Source of the DNA: Dyadobacter sp. 50-39 | Lineage (GTDB): Bacteria > Bacteroidota > Bacteroidia > Cytophagales > Spirosomataceae | DNA length: 64,000 nucleotides | Direction of reading: 5' to 3' | NCBI GenBank assembly: GCA_001898145.1 | Contig: MKSR01000012.1 | Span: forward strand, 490,953 to 554,952 | Shown: positions 51,363-61,050 of the stretch, one piece after another | How the letters are laid out: every line of letters begins with the position of its first letter | Position numbering within the stretch: position 1 is the first letter of the stretch | The notes under the pieces: generated by a model | What the model saw: only the letters and a program-made list of their open reading frames with translations | What the model was told of the DNA's origin: nothing | The model's database searches: none | Made by a program: the position numbers and the translations under genes

Positions 51363-52601
51363 CTACAAGAGCAACCCGGCTAGCGTAGCTGACATATAGG
51401 AAGCCAATGTACCGCAAATCAATGCTTTAAACCCTAGTCGGGCCAAATCGGCACGGCGGGAAGGGGCCAATTCTCCGATACCGCCTACCTGAATCGCAAT
51501 AGAACTGAAATTGGCAAAACCGCACAATGCGAAGCTGGTAATGACAATGGTTTTGTGATCGAGCGTATCCTTCATTTTTACCATGTCGAGATAAGCCACG
51601 AACTCGTTGATTACCATTTTAGTACCCATCAATGACCCCGCCGCCTCGATGTCCTTGCCCGGAACGCCCATGGCCCAGGCGAATATGGAGAATATCTTGC
51701 CAAGAATAAAGTTGAAGCTTAGCTGCGGAAACGAGAAAATGCCTCCGATATAACCCAGGAGATAATCGAGTAATGCCACGAGGGCAATAAAGCCGATAAG
51801 CATCGCGATCACATTGAAACCTACTTTGAGACCTTCGCCCGCTCCTGCGGCAATTGCATCCAGCAAGTTTGCGTGCGTTTTCTGGACCTCCAGCTTCACC
51901 ATTCCTTTCGTATCCGACTTATCAGTTTCCGGGAAAACGATTTTGGAAATAACCAGTGCGCCCGGCGCAGCCATGAGGCTCGCGGCGATCAGGTAGGGAG
52001 CCGGTACGCCCAATGAAATGTACACTGCCATTACGCCTCCGGCAATACAGGCAAAACTACCGGTCATAGAAGCCATGAGCTCGGAGTTGGTCATGTTTTT
52101 CAGATAGGGCTTGATCATGATCTGCGCCTCTACCTGTCCTACGAAAGTACTGGCTACATTGGAAAGCGCCTCGGCGCCGCTTACGCCCATGAGCCAATAG
52201 ACAGCCCGCGCTATCACCGACACCACGCGCTGCATAATGCCCAGGTGGTAGAGCATGTTCACCAGTACGGCGACAAAAATGATCGTTGGAATAACTTTGA
52301 AAAAGAAAACAAAGTCGTTGCCCGGCCCGAACGCCCGCTGCATCAGTTCGGGGCGAACCAGTGTGCCGAAAACAAAATCGGCACCTTTATCGGAGAAAGA
52401 AAGTAGTTTCTGAACCTTTTCTCCGAGCCATTGAAAGATTCGCTGGCCGACGTCGGTTCGGAGGATAAAGACTGCAAGGCCGAATTGCAGGCCCAGGCCA
52501 ACTGCAACGGTTCGGTATTTAATGGCCTTTCTATTGTTCGACATCGCGAATGCAATGCCCAGGATCAATACGATACCCAGCAATCCTGTAAATCTCTCCA
52601 T
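51363..52601 (-). CDS. Concentrative nucleoside transporter (NupC/CNT family)
   Basis: From the ATG at 52601 the protein has 412 residues with about ten transmembrane segments. The family motifs are visible: FVFFFKVIPTIIFVAVLVNML, GVSGAEALSNVASTFVGQVEAQIMIKPYL (the G-x-S-x-x-E/N-x-x-x-x-A-x-x-F-x-G-x-x-E segment with the substrate-binding Gln/Glu) and a later EFVAYLDM. The C-terminal FALCGFANFSSIAIQVGGIGELAP is also conserved. It imports nucleosides with Na+ or H+ across the inner membrane. Confidence 0.93.
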   Translation of the reverse strand: MERFTGLLGIVLILGIAFAMSNNRKAIKYRTVAVGLGLQFGLAVFILRTDVGQRIFQWLGEKVQKLLSFSDKGADFVFGTLVRPELMQRAFGPGNDFVFFFKVIPTIIFVAVLVNMLYHLGIMQRVVSVIARAVYWLMGVSGAEALSNVASTFVGQVEAQIMIKPYLKNMTNSELMASMTGSFACIAGGVMAVYISLGVPAPYLIAASLMAAPGALVISKIVFPETDKSDTKGMVKLEVQKTHANLLDAIAAGAGEGLKVGFNVIAMLIGFIALVALLDYLLGYIGGIFSFPQLSFNFILGKIFSIFAWAMGVPGKDIEAAGSLMGTKMVINEFVAYLDMVKMKDTLDHKTIVITSFALCGFANFSSIAIQVGGIGELAPSRRADLARLGFKALICGTLASYMSATLAGLLL

Positions 52602-52696
52602 GCGTAGTTTGTTGTCACTTTTTAACCAAAGGTGCAAAATAACAACAAATTAGTCGCATGGTGGCAACTAACTCAAAATATCAGGAAGAGAGGCAA

Positions 52697-53251
52697 TTAT
52701 TTAGAAGTTTTGTCTGATTTTGCATCGGCAGCAATAGGATCGGCGTGACGGTGGGCGATTTTCCAGACATTATTTTCTTTCCGGAACAGCAGGGTCACAT
52801 GCAGGTCGGCCACGCGGCCGTCCGCGAAGCGGTAGTGTTCTTTCTGGATCAGGTAGCCTTGTGCAGCGCCTTCCTGGCTTGCTACCTTTTCATAGGTATA
52901 CGTTACACCTTTCGAAGGAGCACTCACCGCGTGGTTCAAGCTGGCTTCCACCGCCTTCCAGCCCTGGGAATCCATATTTTCAGCACCGTCAAAAATTGTA
53001 ACATCATCCTGACGCGACCATAGCGATTTAAAAAGTGCCGGGTTGCCTTTTGCCATTTCAAGATTGGCCTTTTGCAAATCGGCCACAGCAGCGTCCAGAG
53101 AGGACACCGCCAGGCCTTTTGGTGCTTGCGTGCTTTTGCTGTCGTAGCCGGCGGTGATGACCGGCTGCGCATTTTGCCTGGTCATACTCCTGTACTTAAA
53201 GGACGACGCGAGCAGGATCAGGAGGATAAAAACTGAGATATTTCTTTTCAT
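52697..53251 (-). CDS. NTF2-like (SnoaL/DUF4440-type) exported protein
   Basis: 184 residues. A hydrophobic N-terminus (ISVFILLILLASSF) indicates export or anchoring. From about residue 50 the sequence has the cone-shaped NTF2-like pattern: DAAVADLQKANLEMAKGNPALFKSLWSRQDDVTIFDGAE, then HVTLLFRKENNVWKIAHRHAD at the end, which is very characteristic of SnoaL-like and DUF4440 proteins. Ligand and role are unknown. Neighbours do not suggest a pathway. Confidence 0.82.
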   Translation of the reverse strand: MKRNISVFILLILLASSFKYRSMTRQNAQPVITAGYDSKSTQAPKGLAVSSLDAAVADLQKANLEMAKGNPALFKSLWSRQDDVTIFDGAENMDSQGWKAVEASLNHAVSAPSKGVTYTYEKVASQEGAAQGYLIQKEHYRFADGRVADLHVTLLFRKENNVWKIAHRHADPIAADAKSDKTSK

Positions 53252-53396
53252 GGCTAATAAACTATTAAGTTCTCACTTAAGTGTTGCAAATATCCGGCGC
53301 TTAACTACAAAATAATAGCGTATAAATACCTGATTACGACACGGCATACCACCTAATTACGCCCTTTTGTAAAAAATAGTATGTTTTGGACACAAA

Positions 53397-53429
53397 AAAA
53401 GGAGAATAGTAGTGAACTATTCCCCTTTT
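53397..53429 (-). terminator. Terminator of metH
   Basis: Arms 53397-53410 and 53416-53429 pair over 14 positions with one A-C mismatch and a 5-base loop. On the minus strand a run of seven T ends the hairpin. It lies 23 bases beyond the metH stop. Confidence 0.8.
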
Positions 53430-53451
53430 GCACTTTTCCAATAAACTGATA

Positions 53452-56400
53452 CTAATAACCGAGCACCGGCGAAAGCCATTTCTCGATTTCTTCCAAAGGC
53501 ATATTTTTACGCCGCGCGTAATCTTCGACCTGGTCTTTGTATATCTTCCCTACCGGGAAATAACGACTGTCCGGATGCGAGAAATACCAACCGCTGACAC
53601 TGCTCGCAGGGTACATCGCAAAGCTTTCTGTCAGGGTGATTCCAAGCTCTTCAGCGCCCAGCAAATCAAATAGATGGCGTTTTTCAGTATGATCCGGGCA
53701 GGCCGGGTAACCCGGTGCCGGGCGAATGCCCATGTAATCTTCTTTAATCAGCTCTTCATTCGTAAAGCTCTCCGCTTTGGCATAACCCCACAGTTCCTTC
53801 CGCACTTTTTCGTGCATCAGTTCAGCCAGCGCCTCCACCAAACGGTCGGCCAGCGCCTTAATCATAATGCTGTTGTAATCATCGTGGTCTTTTTCATACT
53901 TTTCCAGCAGTGCTTCAATGCCCACACCCGCTGTAACCGCGAATCCCCCGATATAGTCGGTATGGCCGGATTCCAGCGGAGCTACGAAATCCGACAAGCA
54001 GTAATTAGGCAAATTAGCCGCTTTCTGGCTTTGCTGACGCAAATGGTGCAACACAGCAGCCGTATCCGCCACCAGCTCTCCCGCATTCAGATTTTCCACG
54101 CCTTGCTGGCTGATTTTATATTCAATATGCTGGTGCGATCCGTGGCGTTCACATGGCACTTCTTTTGTTTCCTCGTCGAAATGGTGCAGCACGATATCGT
54201 CACCGATGGCGTTCGCGGGCCAAAAACCTACCACGGCCCGTGCTTTCAACGTTTTATCACGAATGATTTCGCCTAACAGCACCGCAGCGTCCTCGTATAG
54301 CTTCATCGCTTCTTTGCCGACCACGGCATCATCGAAGATTTTGGGATATTTCCCGTGCAACTGCCAGGTTTGGAAGAAAGGCGTCCAGTCGATGTACTTG
54401 GAAATGTCGGCCAGATCGTAGTCGTCGTACACGCGTGTACCCAGGAACTGCGGTTTCACGGCCTGGAAGTTGGCCCAATCAATTTTAGCTTTGTTATCCC
54501 TTGCTTTTCCAATCGCCACATGCGCCTTTTCGCCACCACGTTTGGCGTGGTCGTCGCGCAGCTTCGCATACTCCGCTTTAATATCTGCCAAAACCTCGGC
54601 CTGGCTCTGCTCGCTCTGGATCAGTTTTCCGGCAACAGGTACCGAACGCGACGCGTCGAGCACGTGAATAACCGGGCCCGAATAGTTCGGATCGATCTTT
54701 ACCGCTGTGTGAATGCGGGAGGTTGTTGCCCCGCCGATCAGCAGCGGCATTTTCATGCTGCGGCGCTCCATTTCTTTGGCCACACCCACCATTTCGTCCA
54801 GCGAAGGTGTGATCAGGCCCGAAAGACCGATAATGTCCACATTATGCTCCTGCGCGGCAGCGAGGATCTTGTCCGTCGGCACCATTACGCCAAGATCGAT
54901 GATCTCGTAGTTGTTGCAACCGAGCACCACACCCACAATGTTTTTACCAATATCGTGCACATCACCCTTTACAGTAGCGAGCAATATCTTCCCAGCCGAT
55001 GAGCTGCCTTCCTGTTTCTCCGCTTCTATAAATGGCTGCAAATAGGCCACAGCCTTCTTCATTACGCGCGCCGATTTCACCACTTGCGGGAGGAACATTT
55101 TTCCCTCACCAAACAAGTCGCCGACGATGCTCATCCCGTCCATCAAAGGCCCTTCGATCACTTCCAGCGGACGGTCGAACAGCAGGCGGCATTCTTCGGT
55201 ATCTTCATCGACGTAATCGGCAATACCTTTCACCAATGCATGCGCCATACGTTCCTTCACGGGAAGCTGCCTCCACGACAGGTCAGGGCCGGTTTGCGTT
55301 TTGCCTTTGTCTTTGACTGTCTCCGCATAGCTTACCATACGCTCAGTCGCATCCGGACGGCGGTTCAGCAGCACGTCTTCCACCAGTTCCAGAACATCTT
55401 TCGGAATTTCATCATAAATACCGATCTGGCCGGCATTCACGATACCCATATCCATTCCCGCCTTGATCGCATGGTAAAGGAATGCGGTGTGGATCGCCTC
55501 GCGCACCGGCTCATTACCCCGGAAACTGAACGAAACGTTGGAAACGCCACCCGAAACTTTCGCATGCGGGAGATTTTCTTTGATCCATCTCACGCTATTA
55601 ATGAAATCCACAGCGTAGTTATTATGCTCTTCCATACCCGTCGCGACGGTCAGGATGTTGGGGTCAAAAATGATATCTTCGGCCGGGAAACCTACTTCAT
55701 CCACGAGAATGCGGTAAGCGCGCTCGCAGATTTCAATACGGCGCTCATAGTTGTCGGCCTGACCTTTCTCATCAAAGGCCATCACCACCGTAGCAGCGCC
55801 GTAGCGCAATACCGTCCTTGCCGATTCCTTAAACTTCTCTTCCCCCTCTTTGAGCGAGATCGAGTTCACGATCGATTTTCCCTGCACACATTTCAAACCC
55901 GATTCAATCACTTCCCATTTGGATGAGTCGATCATCAAAGGCACCTTTGAAATATCCGGCTCCGAAGCGATCAGGTTGACAAATGTCTTCATCGCTTCCA
56001 CGCCATCGATCATACCTTCGTCGAGGTTGACATCGATCACCTGGGCGCCGCTTTCCACTTGCTCTCTTGCAATGCTCAGGGCTTCGTCATATTTGCTTTC
56101 GCGGATCAGTCGGGCAAATTTCTTCGACCCCGTCACGTTACAGCGCTCGCCGATGTTTACGAAATTGGTCAATGCGTTGATCTTCACTGGTTCCAATCCG
56201 GAGAGCTTCATCACCGTTTCCGAAGCCGGTAACGGGCGCGGACTGTGTTTTCCGGCAATATCCGCGATCACACGGATGTGATCGGGCGTAGTACCGCAGC
56301 AACCGCCGATAATATTGACCAGGTTATCCCTCAAAAACCCGTCAATGATCTCGCCCATTTGCTCCGGCGTCTGGTCGTACTCGCCCATTTCGTTCGGCAG

Positions 56401-57276
56401 GCCCGCGTTAGGGTGTGCCGAGGTATAAAAAGGCGATTCTTTGGCCATGATCTGCACGTAAGGACGCATCAAATCCGCTCCCAATGCACAGTTCAAACCC
56501 ACTGATAATAATGGCAAATGCGATACGGAAGTCAGGAATGCTTCCGTCGTCTGGCCCGAAAGGGTACGTCCCGAAGCGTCGGTGATCGTTCCGGAAATCA
56601 TGACCGGCAATGCCTGGCCCGGCTCGATTCTCCACGATTCCAAATGCGGCACTTTACCGGCCTTCGCATCCACAAAGAACTGGTCGATCGCGAAAAGCGC
56701 GGCCTTCGCATTGAGTGTATCAAAAATCGTTTCTACCAGCAGCAGGTCGCAGCCTCCGTCGGTAAGGCCTTTTACCTGCTCGTAATAAGCTTCTACGAGT
56801 TGATCGAAGCTGATCGCACGAAAGCCCGGGTTATTCACGTCCGGAGAAAGCGATGCTGTACGGTTGGTTGGTCCGATGGAACCGGCCACAAAACGCGGCT
56901 TATGGGGCTCGCGGGCGGTAAAATCGTCCGCCACTTCGCGCGCCAGCCGCGCCGATTCGTAATTGAGCTCGTACACAATTTCCTCCATGCCGTAATCGGC
57001 CATGGCGATGGTCGTGCCTGAAAATGTATTGGTTTCGGCAATGTCTGCCCCTGCTGCAAAATACGCAGCGTGAATTTCTTTGATAATGTCCGGACGTGTG
57101 AGCGAAAGCAAGTCGTTGTTGCCTTTCACGTCTTGAGGCCAGTCCGCGAACCGTTCTCCCCGGTAGTCGTGATCCTGCAATTTATACCGCTGGATCATCG
57201 TACCCATAGCGCCATCCAGTACCAGAATACGGCTTTTAAGAATTTCGCGGATATCTCCTTTTTGAGTTGCTACCAT
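53452..57276 (-). CDS. metH: Cobalamin-dependent methionine synthase
   Basis: 1274 residues with all four modules. The homocysteine domain has zinc ligands Cys263, Cys326 and Cys327 ([10 protein letters not shown]). The methyltetrahydrofolate domain covers about 365-640 ([17 protein letters not shown]). The B12 domain contains DVHDIG (772-777) with His774 as the lower cobalt ligand. The activation domain near the end has [12 protein letters not shown] (1185-1196). It methylates homocysteine with methyltetrahydrofolate. An insert near 202-222, compared with the E. coli enzyme, is seen also in other Bacteroidota as far as I recall. No cobalamin riboswitch is evident upstream; a promoter site is at 57335-57364. 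Confidence 0.96.
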   Translation of the reverse strand: MVATQKGDIREILKSRILVLDGAMGTMIQRYKLQDHDYRGERFADWPQDVKGNNDLLSLTRPDIIKEIHAAYFAAGADIAETNTFSGTTIAMADYGMEEIVYELNYESARLAREVADDFTAREPHKPRFVAGSIGPTNRTASLSPDVNNPGFRAISFDQLVEAYYEQVKGLTDGGCDLLLVETIFDTLNAKAALFAIDQFFVDAKAGKVPHLESWRIEPGQALPVMISGTITDASGRTLSGQTTEAFLTSVSHLPLLSVGLNCALGADLMRPYVQIMAKESPFYTSAHPNAGLPNEMGEYDQTPEQMGEIIDGFLRDNLVNIIGGCCGTTPDHIRVIADIAGKHSPRPLPASETVMKLSGLEPVKINALTNFVNIGERCNVTGSKKFARLIRESKYDEALSIAREQVESGAQVIDVNLDEGMIDGVEAMKTFVNLIASEPDISKVPLMIDSSKWEVIESGLKCVQGKSIVNSISLKEGEEKFKESARTVLRYGAATVVMAFDEKGQADNYERRIEICERAYRILVDEVGFPAEDIIFDPNILTVATGMEEHNNYAVDFINSVRWIKENLPHAKVSGGVSNVSFSFRGNEPVREAIHTAFLYHAIKAGMDMGIVNAGQIGIYDEIPKDVLELVEDVLLNRRPDATERMVSYAETVKDKGKTQTGPDLSWRQLPVKERMAHALVKGIADYVDEDTEECRLLFDRPLEVIEGPLMDGMSIVGDLFGEGKMFLPQVVKSARVMKKAVAYLQPFIEAEKQEGSSSAGKILLATVKGDVHDIGKNIVGVVLGCNNYEIIDLGVMVPTDKILAAAQEHNVDIIGLSGLITPSLDEMVGVAKEMERRSMKMPLLIGGATTSRIHTAVKIDPNYSGPVIHVLDASRSVPVAGKLIQSEQSQAEVLADIKAEYAKLRDDHAKRGGEKAHVAIGKARDNKAKIDWANFQAVKPQFLGTRVYDDYDLADISKYIDWTPFFQTWQLHGKYPKIFDDAVVGKEAMKLYEDAAVLLGEIIRDKTLKARAVVGFWPANAIGDDIVLHHFDEETKEVPCERHGSHQHIEYKISQQGVENLNAGELVADTAAVLHHLRQQSQKAANLPNYCLSDFVAPLESGHTDYIGGFAVTAGVGIEALLEKYEKDHDDYNSIMIKALADRLVEALAELMHEKVRKELWGYAKAESFTNEELIKEDYMGIRPAPGYPACPDHTEKRHLFDLLGAEELGITLTESFAMYPASSVSGWYFSHPDSRYFPVGKIYKDQVEDYARRKNMPLEEIEKWLSPVLGY

Positions 57277-57334
57277 AAGTGTTTTAAATGTATGATTTTC
57301 ATTTCGCCGGAAAAGCTTATAGCTTCTGAACCGA

Positions 57335-57364
57335 CAAATTTAAGCCAATAGATGTTTTGTTCAA
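57335..57364 (-). promoter_or_regulatory. Putative promoter of metH
   Basis: On the minus strand TTG (complement of 57362-57364), a 19-base spacer and TAAATTTG (complement of 57335-57342) match the Bacteroidota promoter pattern completely. The -7 element ends about 58 bases upstream of the metH ATG. The region is shared with the divergent Lrp-type regulator gene, whose product could bind here. Confidence 0.6.
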
Positions 57365-57465
57365 TAAAATCAAAAAATTCAGACTAAAAGTCTGGAAGTT
57401 TTATTCAACCTAAATTATTTATCTATATTCGGAGCCATCTCGGAGTGAATAAAGATATTCTATCT

Positions 57466-57942
57466 ATGCATAATCTGGACGATATTGACGCCAAAATCCT
57501 GCATTTGCTGCAACAGGACGCCACCTTGAAAACACGTGAGCTATCGGAAAAGTTGAACCTCTCCTATACGCCGGTATATGAGCGGGTACGAAGGCTGGAA
57601 AAGGAAGGGATTATTAAAAAATACGTCGCCCTGGTCGATCGCGAGAAGGTGGGAAAGAAGCTAATGGCCTTCTGCAACATTGCTTTGAAAGAGCATTCGA
57701 AAGTAATGGGCGAAAAATTCGTGAAAGCGGTTTCGGCCATGCCGGAGGTCATGGAATGCTTCAACATTTCCGGCGACTACGATTTTCTGCTGAAAGTGGT
57801 AGTCGACGATATGTCGCAGTACCAGCAGTTTTTAATGCAAAAGCTGGGTTCGCTGGAAAACATCGGCAGCACGCACAGCCTGTTTGTGATGGGGGAGATT
57901 AAAAATTCTTCGGCGCTGGAAATGCTGCCATCCAAAAAATAA
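57466..57942 (+). CDS. Lrp/AsnC family transcription regulator
   Basis: The ATG at 57466 gives 158 residues starting MHNLDDIDAKILHLLQQ, as usual for the family; a GTG at 57445 would add 7. A winged helix-turn-helix (about 15-55, LKTRELSEKLNLSYTPVYERVRRLEKEGII) is followed by the RAM/AsnC effector domain (MPEVMECFNISGDYDFLLKV). Lrp-type proteins respond to amino acids. The gene is divergent from metH and may regulate it or itself; this is an inference from position. Confidence 0.9.
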   Translation: MHNLDDIDAKILHLLQQDATLKTRELSEKLNLSYTPVYERVRRLEKEGIIKKYVALVDREKVGKKLMAFCNIALKEHSKVMGEKFVKAVSAMPEVMECFNISGDYDFLLKVVVDDMSQYQQFLMQKLGSLENIGSTHSLFVMGEIKNSSALEMLPSKK

Positions 57943-57972
57943 ATACGGCACCGGAAAATCCAGCACCGTATT
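57942..57972. terminator. Weak hairpin between the Lrp-type gene and the PepSY-like gene
   Basis: Seven-base arms (57942-57948 and 57966-57972) form a small hairpin directly after the regulator's stop codon, between two convergent genes. The T run is poor, so its function is uncertain. Confidence 0.3.
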
Positions 57973-58016
57973 CCAACTCACCCCTAACAAAATATCTATA
58001 CGATCGGTAGGATCGG

Positions 58017-58634
58017 TTAATGTCTCTTGTGACCGCGGCCGAAAGCAGGCTTTTCCAGTTCTTTATTGAAAGACCCGTCGGCATTGAATAGCAGGATTTT
58101 AACTTTACTATCCACCAGGATACCCACATAGTATTCGCCGGCATCATTGGTGGCGGCCAGCTTGATCTCCGCTCCTGCGTAATTGGAAGTAATATAGGTA
58201 CTCACATTCGCCGGCAATGCGCTCACTTCGATTTTGGTCAGCTTCGCTTTCTTCACATGCTGTTTCAGCTCCGCTTTAAACGTTCCGTCCGCATCGAACA
58301 GGAGGCCTTTTACCGAGCCGTCGGCGAGCGTGATCGCTACCACGATTTTTCCGGATTGATCGTTGGCAGCATATTTGACTTCTGAGCCTGCATAAGCGCT
58401 GTCGATATACGCGGTTACTGCCGCGGGCAGATCTGCCGTCGCCACTTCAGTTAGTTTTCCTTTACATCGGCCCAACGTCACCGAATCCGATACCACGGCA
58501 AGCCTTGCGGCCGATTCAACCACACTCTCGAAATCACTCGCCTCAGTCTGAGGGCTCAACGACTCGCTATTCTTCTGACAAGCTGTGAACCAGATGCCTG
58601 CCAACACTACCAGTACAAGCGAAACTTTTTTCAT
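58017..58634 (-). CDS. PepSY-like lipoprotein
   Basis: From the ATG at 58634 the protein has 205 residues with a lipobox (WFTAC, Cys19). Two similar repeats of about 75 residues follow. Each contains an LPAAVTAYIDSAYAGSEVKYA-like segment and ends in a V.LLFDADG.F..EL stretch. This duplicated form is the PepSY-like (DUF2874) family of Bacteroidota, usually periplasmic and of unknown function. The C-terminus is basic (GRGHKRH). The gene is divergent from the ECF sigma factor, which may control it. Confidence 0.82.
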   Translation of the reverse strand: MKKVSLVLVVLAGIWFTACQKNSESLSPQTEASDFESVVESAARLAVVSDSVTLGRCKGKLTEVATADLPAAVTAYIDSAYAGSEVKYAANDQSGKIVVAITLADGSVKGLLFDADGTFKAELKQHVKKAKLTKIEVSALPANVSTYITSNYAGAEIKLAATNDAGEYYVGILVDSKVKILLFNADGSFNKELEKPAFGRGHKRH

Positions 58635-58854
58635 GATATACCCACGGGTTTTTGTGAAAGTATCAAACTGTTTTCTGCCTTTACGCCCCCTGTAATGCCC
58701 GTGTTGCATGCCTGACGCATTTTTTTGCGATTTTTTTCAAGACCGGCGCATTTCCGAAGCATGAAAACTTTTCGTATTTTTTTGCAACAGAACGCGGGCC
58801 GGGGACGTATTCGAACTTGAGTAATTCTATCCCTGACAACTTGATACCCTGACT
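58635..58854. other. Divergent control region between the PepSY-like and ECF sigma genes
   Basis: 220 bases without a gene. It contains runs of T (near 58720-58736 and 58781-58787). No full TTG-N17-23-TAnnTTTG site was found. A near match, TGACTTTG at 58850-58857, overlaps the sigma gene's likely start codon. If the sigma factor regulates itself, its own promoter should lie here, but its recognition sequence is unknown. Confidence 0.4.
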
Positions 58855-59469
58855 TTGCTTTTTAAAAGAAAAATATCTTTTAACGAAAACGACTTTGAGT
58901 CGGTGGTATCGGCATGCATTGCCGGGGATAACCAGGCACAGAGGCATTTATACAAACAGTTCTTTGGCTATTCAAAAAGCATTTGTCTCCGGTACACAGC
59001 GTCGACGGAAGAAGCGGAAGAGGTCCTGAATGAAGGTTTTTTAAAAGTGTTTAACAATCTGGGAAAGTACGATGCCAACCACCCTTTCAAGGCCTGGCTT
59101 CGGACGATCATGGTGAACACGGCGATCAGCTACTACCGTAAGCATAAGAAGCACACGGAAGATGTGATCGCCCTGGAAGATGCCCCTTATCCCAAATTCG
59201 ATGAAGATGTAATAAGCCAGATCACTGCTGATGAAATACTAGAACTGATCCAACAGATCAAACCGGTTTATAAGAATGTATTTTTGTTATACGTGGTGGA
59301 TGGCTACAATCATCGTGAGATAGCAGACCTGCTGCAAATCAACGAGGCAACGGTAAGATCGCATTATGTGCGTGCCCGGGCTCGCTTGCAGCATTTGATC
59401 AAACAATATTACCCACATCTCTTCCCAAGTGATTGGGCTGTTAAGTCATTCAGAGGCAATGAAAACTAA
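58855..59469 (+). CDS. ECF sigma-70 factor
   Basis: 204 residues read from a TTG at 58855; there is no ATG before the conserved part, so TTG or another non-ATG start must be used. Region 2 covers about 20-90 (QRHLYKQFFGYSKSICLRYTASTEEAEEVLNEGFLKVFNNL and FKAWLRTIMVNTAISYYRKHKK). Region 4 is near 130-185 (YVVDGYNHREIADLLQINEATVRSHYVRARARLQ). It directs RNA polymerase to an unknown regulon. The last 11 bases overlap the next gene, which encodes the probable anti-sigma membrane partner. Confidence 0.9.
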   Translation: MLFKRKISFNENDFESVVSACIAGDNQAQRHLYKQFFGYSKSICLRYTASTEEAEEVLNEGFLKVFNNLGKYDANHPFKAWLRTIMVNTAISYYRKHKKHTEDVIALEDAPYPKFDEDVISQITADEILELIQQIKPVYKNVFLLYVVDGYNHREIADLLQINEATVRSHYVRARARLQHLIKQYYPHLFPSDWAVKSFRGNEN

Positions 59470-60958
59470 TAGATTTGAAAATACTATACGCCGAAAACTA
59501 GAGAGTATTGAACCGGACTTTCAAGAGCAGGACTGGGCCCGTATGCAAATTTATATGCAAACGCACACCCCGCCGTCCTTCCTTCAACAATACGGTTCCT
59601 GGATCGGGTACGCCGCCGCCGCCTCGGTGACTTCGGTGATGGCATATATGTATGTGAACCAGCGTGCCCAAAACGACCATCTGGTACAGGATGTCAAAAA
59701 CCTCCAGAGCCAGATCGAGCTGATCCGTAACCAGCCGCCCCAGGTTGCCAAAGCCGACACCGTTTACGTCCTGCAAACTGCGCCGGACGGCCAGAGCCTT
59801 CGGGCGAGCCTCCAACCAAGGGACTATCAGAAATTCCCATCCCAAACCGGCCTGAATCAGGATTTCGGGCGGGAAGAACTTGCAAATGCAGGACCTGCCC
59901 GCGAAGCCACCGCAGAGGAGCGGGAAGCAGTTGGTACCATCGCCGAACCTTCAAACCGGGCTAATGCAAATAAAACAACGCCTGTTTTTGAAAAATCGGG
60001 CGAGGCGCTGGCAGTAGCTCAGCCTGGCCATAAATCACTTGCGGCCGAATCGGGTGCTGCGGACAATGTAAATGCGGTTGATGCGGCGAACAGTCAAATG
60101 CCCAACGCACCACAGAACGGAGCCGTCGGCAGGACTTTCGGCAGCGATTTCAGCATTGTCCCAATCAATGCCCCGGTGGAAATGCAGAAAGACATTTCCC
60201 GGAAGCGAAAAATGCATTATGAACTGGCCAGCAAACTTTCTGCACGGCAGGTGCAAAAAGCTTTGGTTATCAATAACATCCAGATAGCTAAGGCGCCGGT
60301 GGGTACCAAAAAGGCGGAGCAGGTTACTCAGGCGGAAACGGTAATCCCGAGATTGCCCTTGAAAACACCTTACCGATTCGGTGCAGGTTACCAGGTTGAA
60401 GGCAATGGACAGGGAAAAACAGTGCTGGGGGAAGTCATTATCAAGAAAAAATTCTCGATCGCGGCAGGCATTACGTGGCTGAAAGTAAAACCGGCTGAAT
60501 TCTTTACGGAAACTGTTTTCAGGACCAAAGCCCGTGTAGATTTCAAGGAAACGCACCCGGGACAAGTGCCGCTGATTTTCCAATTGTATAATATCAAAAT
60601 CGATCAGAACCTGGTTCAAATACCGCTCACATTGGCATTCCGCAATACCGTGAAAGACGACTGGGCTTACTATGCGAGCTTGGGTACCAACTTCAGGGTA
60701 TCGTCCAAAGAGACCATTTCATATGATTGCCGCGGGCCTAAGAATGAGTTTTTCAGCCAGAGCTTCACTAAAAAAGGAGATGTTTCCCCGATCACGTCGG
60801 TGAACTTCGGGATCGGGATCGAAAAATCCTGGCACCCGATCGTAGTGCAGGCCGAAGGTTATTGGGTTAATTATTTCAAACCGCTTTCGCCACTCAGTAA
60901 TAATGCCGGGCCGGGCGTGAAAGTGAAGCTATTGTACCAGATAGGCCGTCAAATGTAG
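59459..60958 (+). CDS. Probable anti-sigma protein with transmembrane helix and C-terminal barrel-like domain
   Basis: The ATG at 59459 overlaps the sigma gene by 11 bases and gives 499 residues. Residues 1-48 (FENTIRRKLESIEPDFQEQDWARM) look like the cytoplasmic sigma-binding part of Bacteroidota anti-sigma proteins. One transmembrane helix lies at about 42-60. A coiled segment (LVQDVKNLQSQIELIR) and a long Ala/Pro/Gln-rich linker to about 235 follow. The last 190 residues alternate like beta strands of an outer-membrane barrel (FGAGYQVEGNGQGKTVLGEV to the end). If correct, the protein spans both membranes and could report envelope state to the sigma factor. A terminator follows. Confidence 0.65.
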   Translation: MKTNRFENTIRRKLESIEPDFQEQDWARMQIYMQTHTPPSFLQQYGSWIGYAAAASVTSVMAYMYVNQRAQNDHLVQDVKNLQSQIELIRNQPPQVAKADTVYVLQTAPDGQSLRASLQPRDYQKFPSQTGLNQDFGREELANAGPAREATAEEREAVGTIAEPSNRANANKTTPVFEKSGEALAVAQPGHKSLAAESGAADNVNAVDAANSQMPNAPQNGAVGRTFGSDFSIVPINAPVEMQKDISRKRKMHYELASKLSARQVQKALVINNIQIAKAPVGTKKAEQVTQAETVIPRLPLKTPYRFGAGYQVEGNGQGKTVLGEVIIKKKFSIAAGITWLKVKPAEFFTETVFRTKARVDFKETHPGQVPLIFQLYNIKIDQNLVQIPLTLAFRNTVKDDWAYYASLGTNFRVSSKETISYDCRGPKNEFFSQSFTKKGDVSPITSVNFGIGIEKSWHPIVVQAEGYWVNYFKPLSPLSNNAGPGVKVKLLYQIGRQM

Positions 60959-60973
60959 CTTTTACCGATGAAG

Positions 60974-61018
60974 TTTCGCGGGCAGGATATTGAAACTTGT
61001 CCGCGAAATTCTATTTTT
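60974..61018 (+). terminator. Terminator of the sigma/anti-sigma operon
   Basis: Arms 60974-60984 and 60998-61008 pair over 11 positions (one G-T pair) with a 13-base loop, followed by a T-rich tract at 61011-61018. It lies 16 bases after the stop of the anti-sigma-like gene. Confidence 0.7.
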
Positions 61019-61050
61019 GGCCTTTATTAACTTCCCTTTTTGACTAGCTT

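Noticed and set aside
57277-57444. Possible cobalamin riboswitch upstream of metH
   Set aside because: No B12-box-like conserved sequence or suitable hairpins were seen; the short leader contains an ordinary promoter match.
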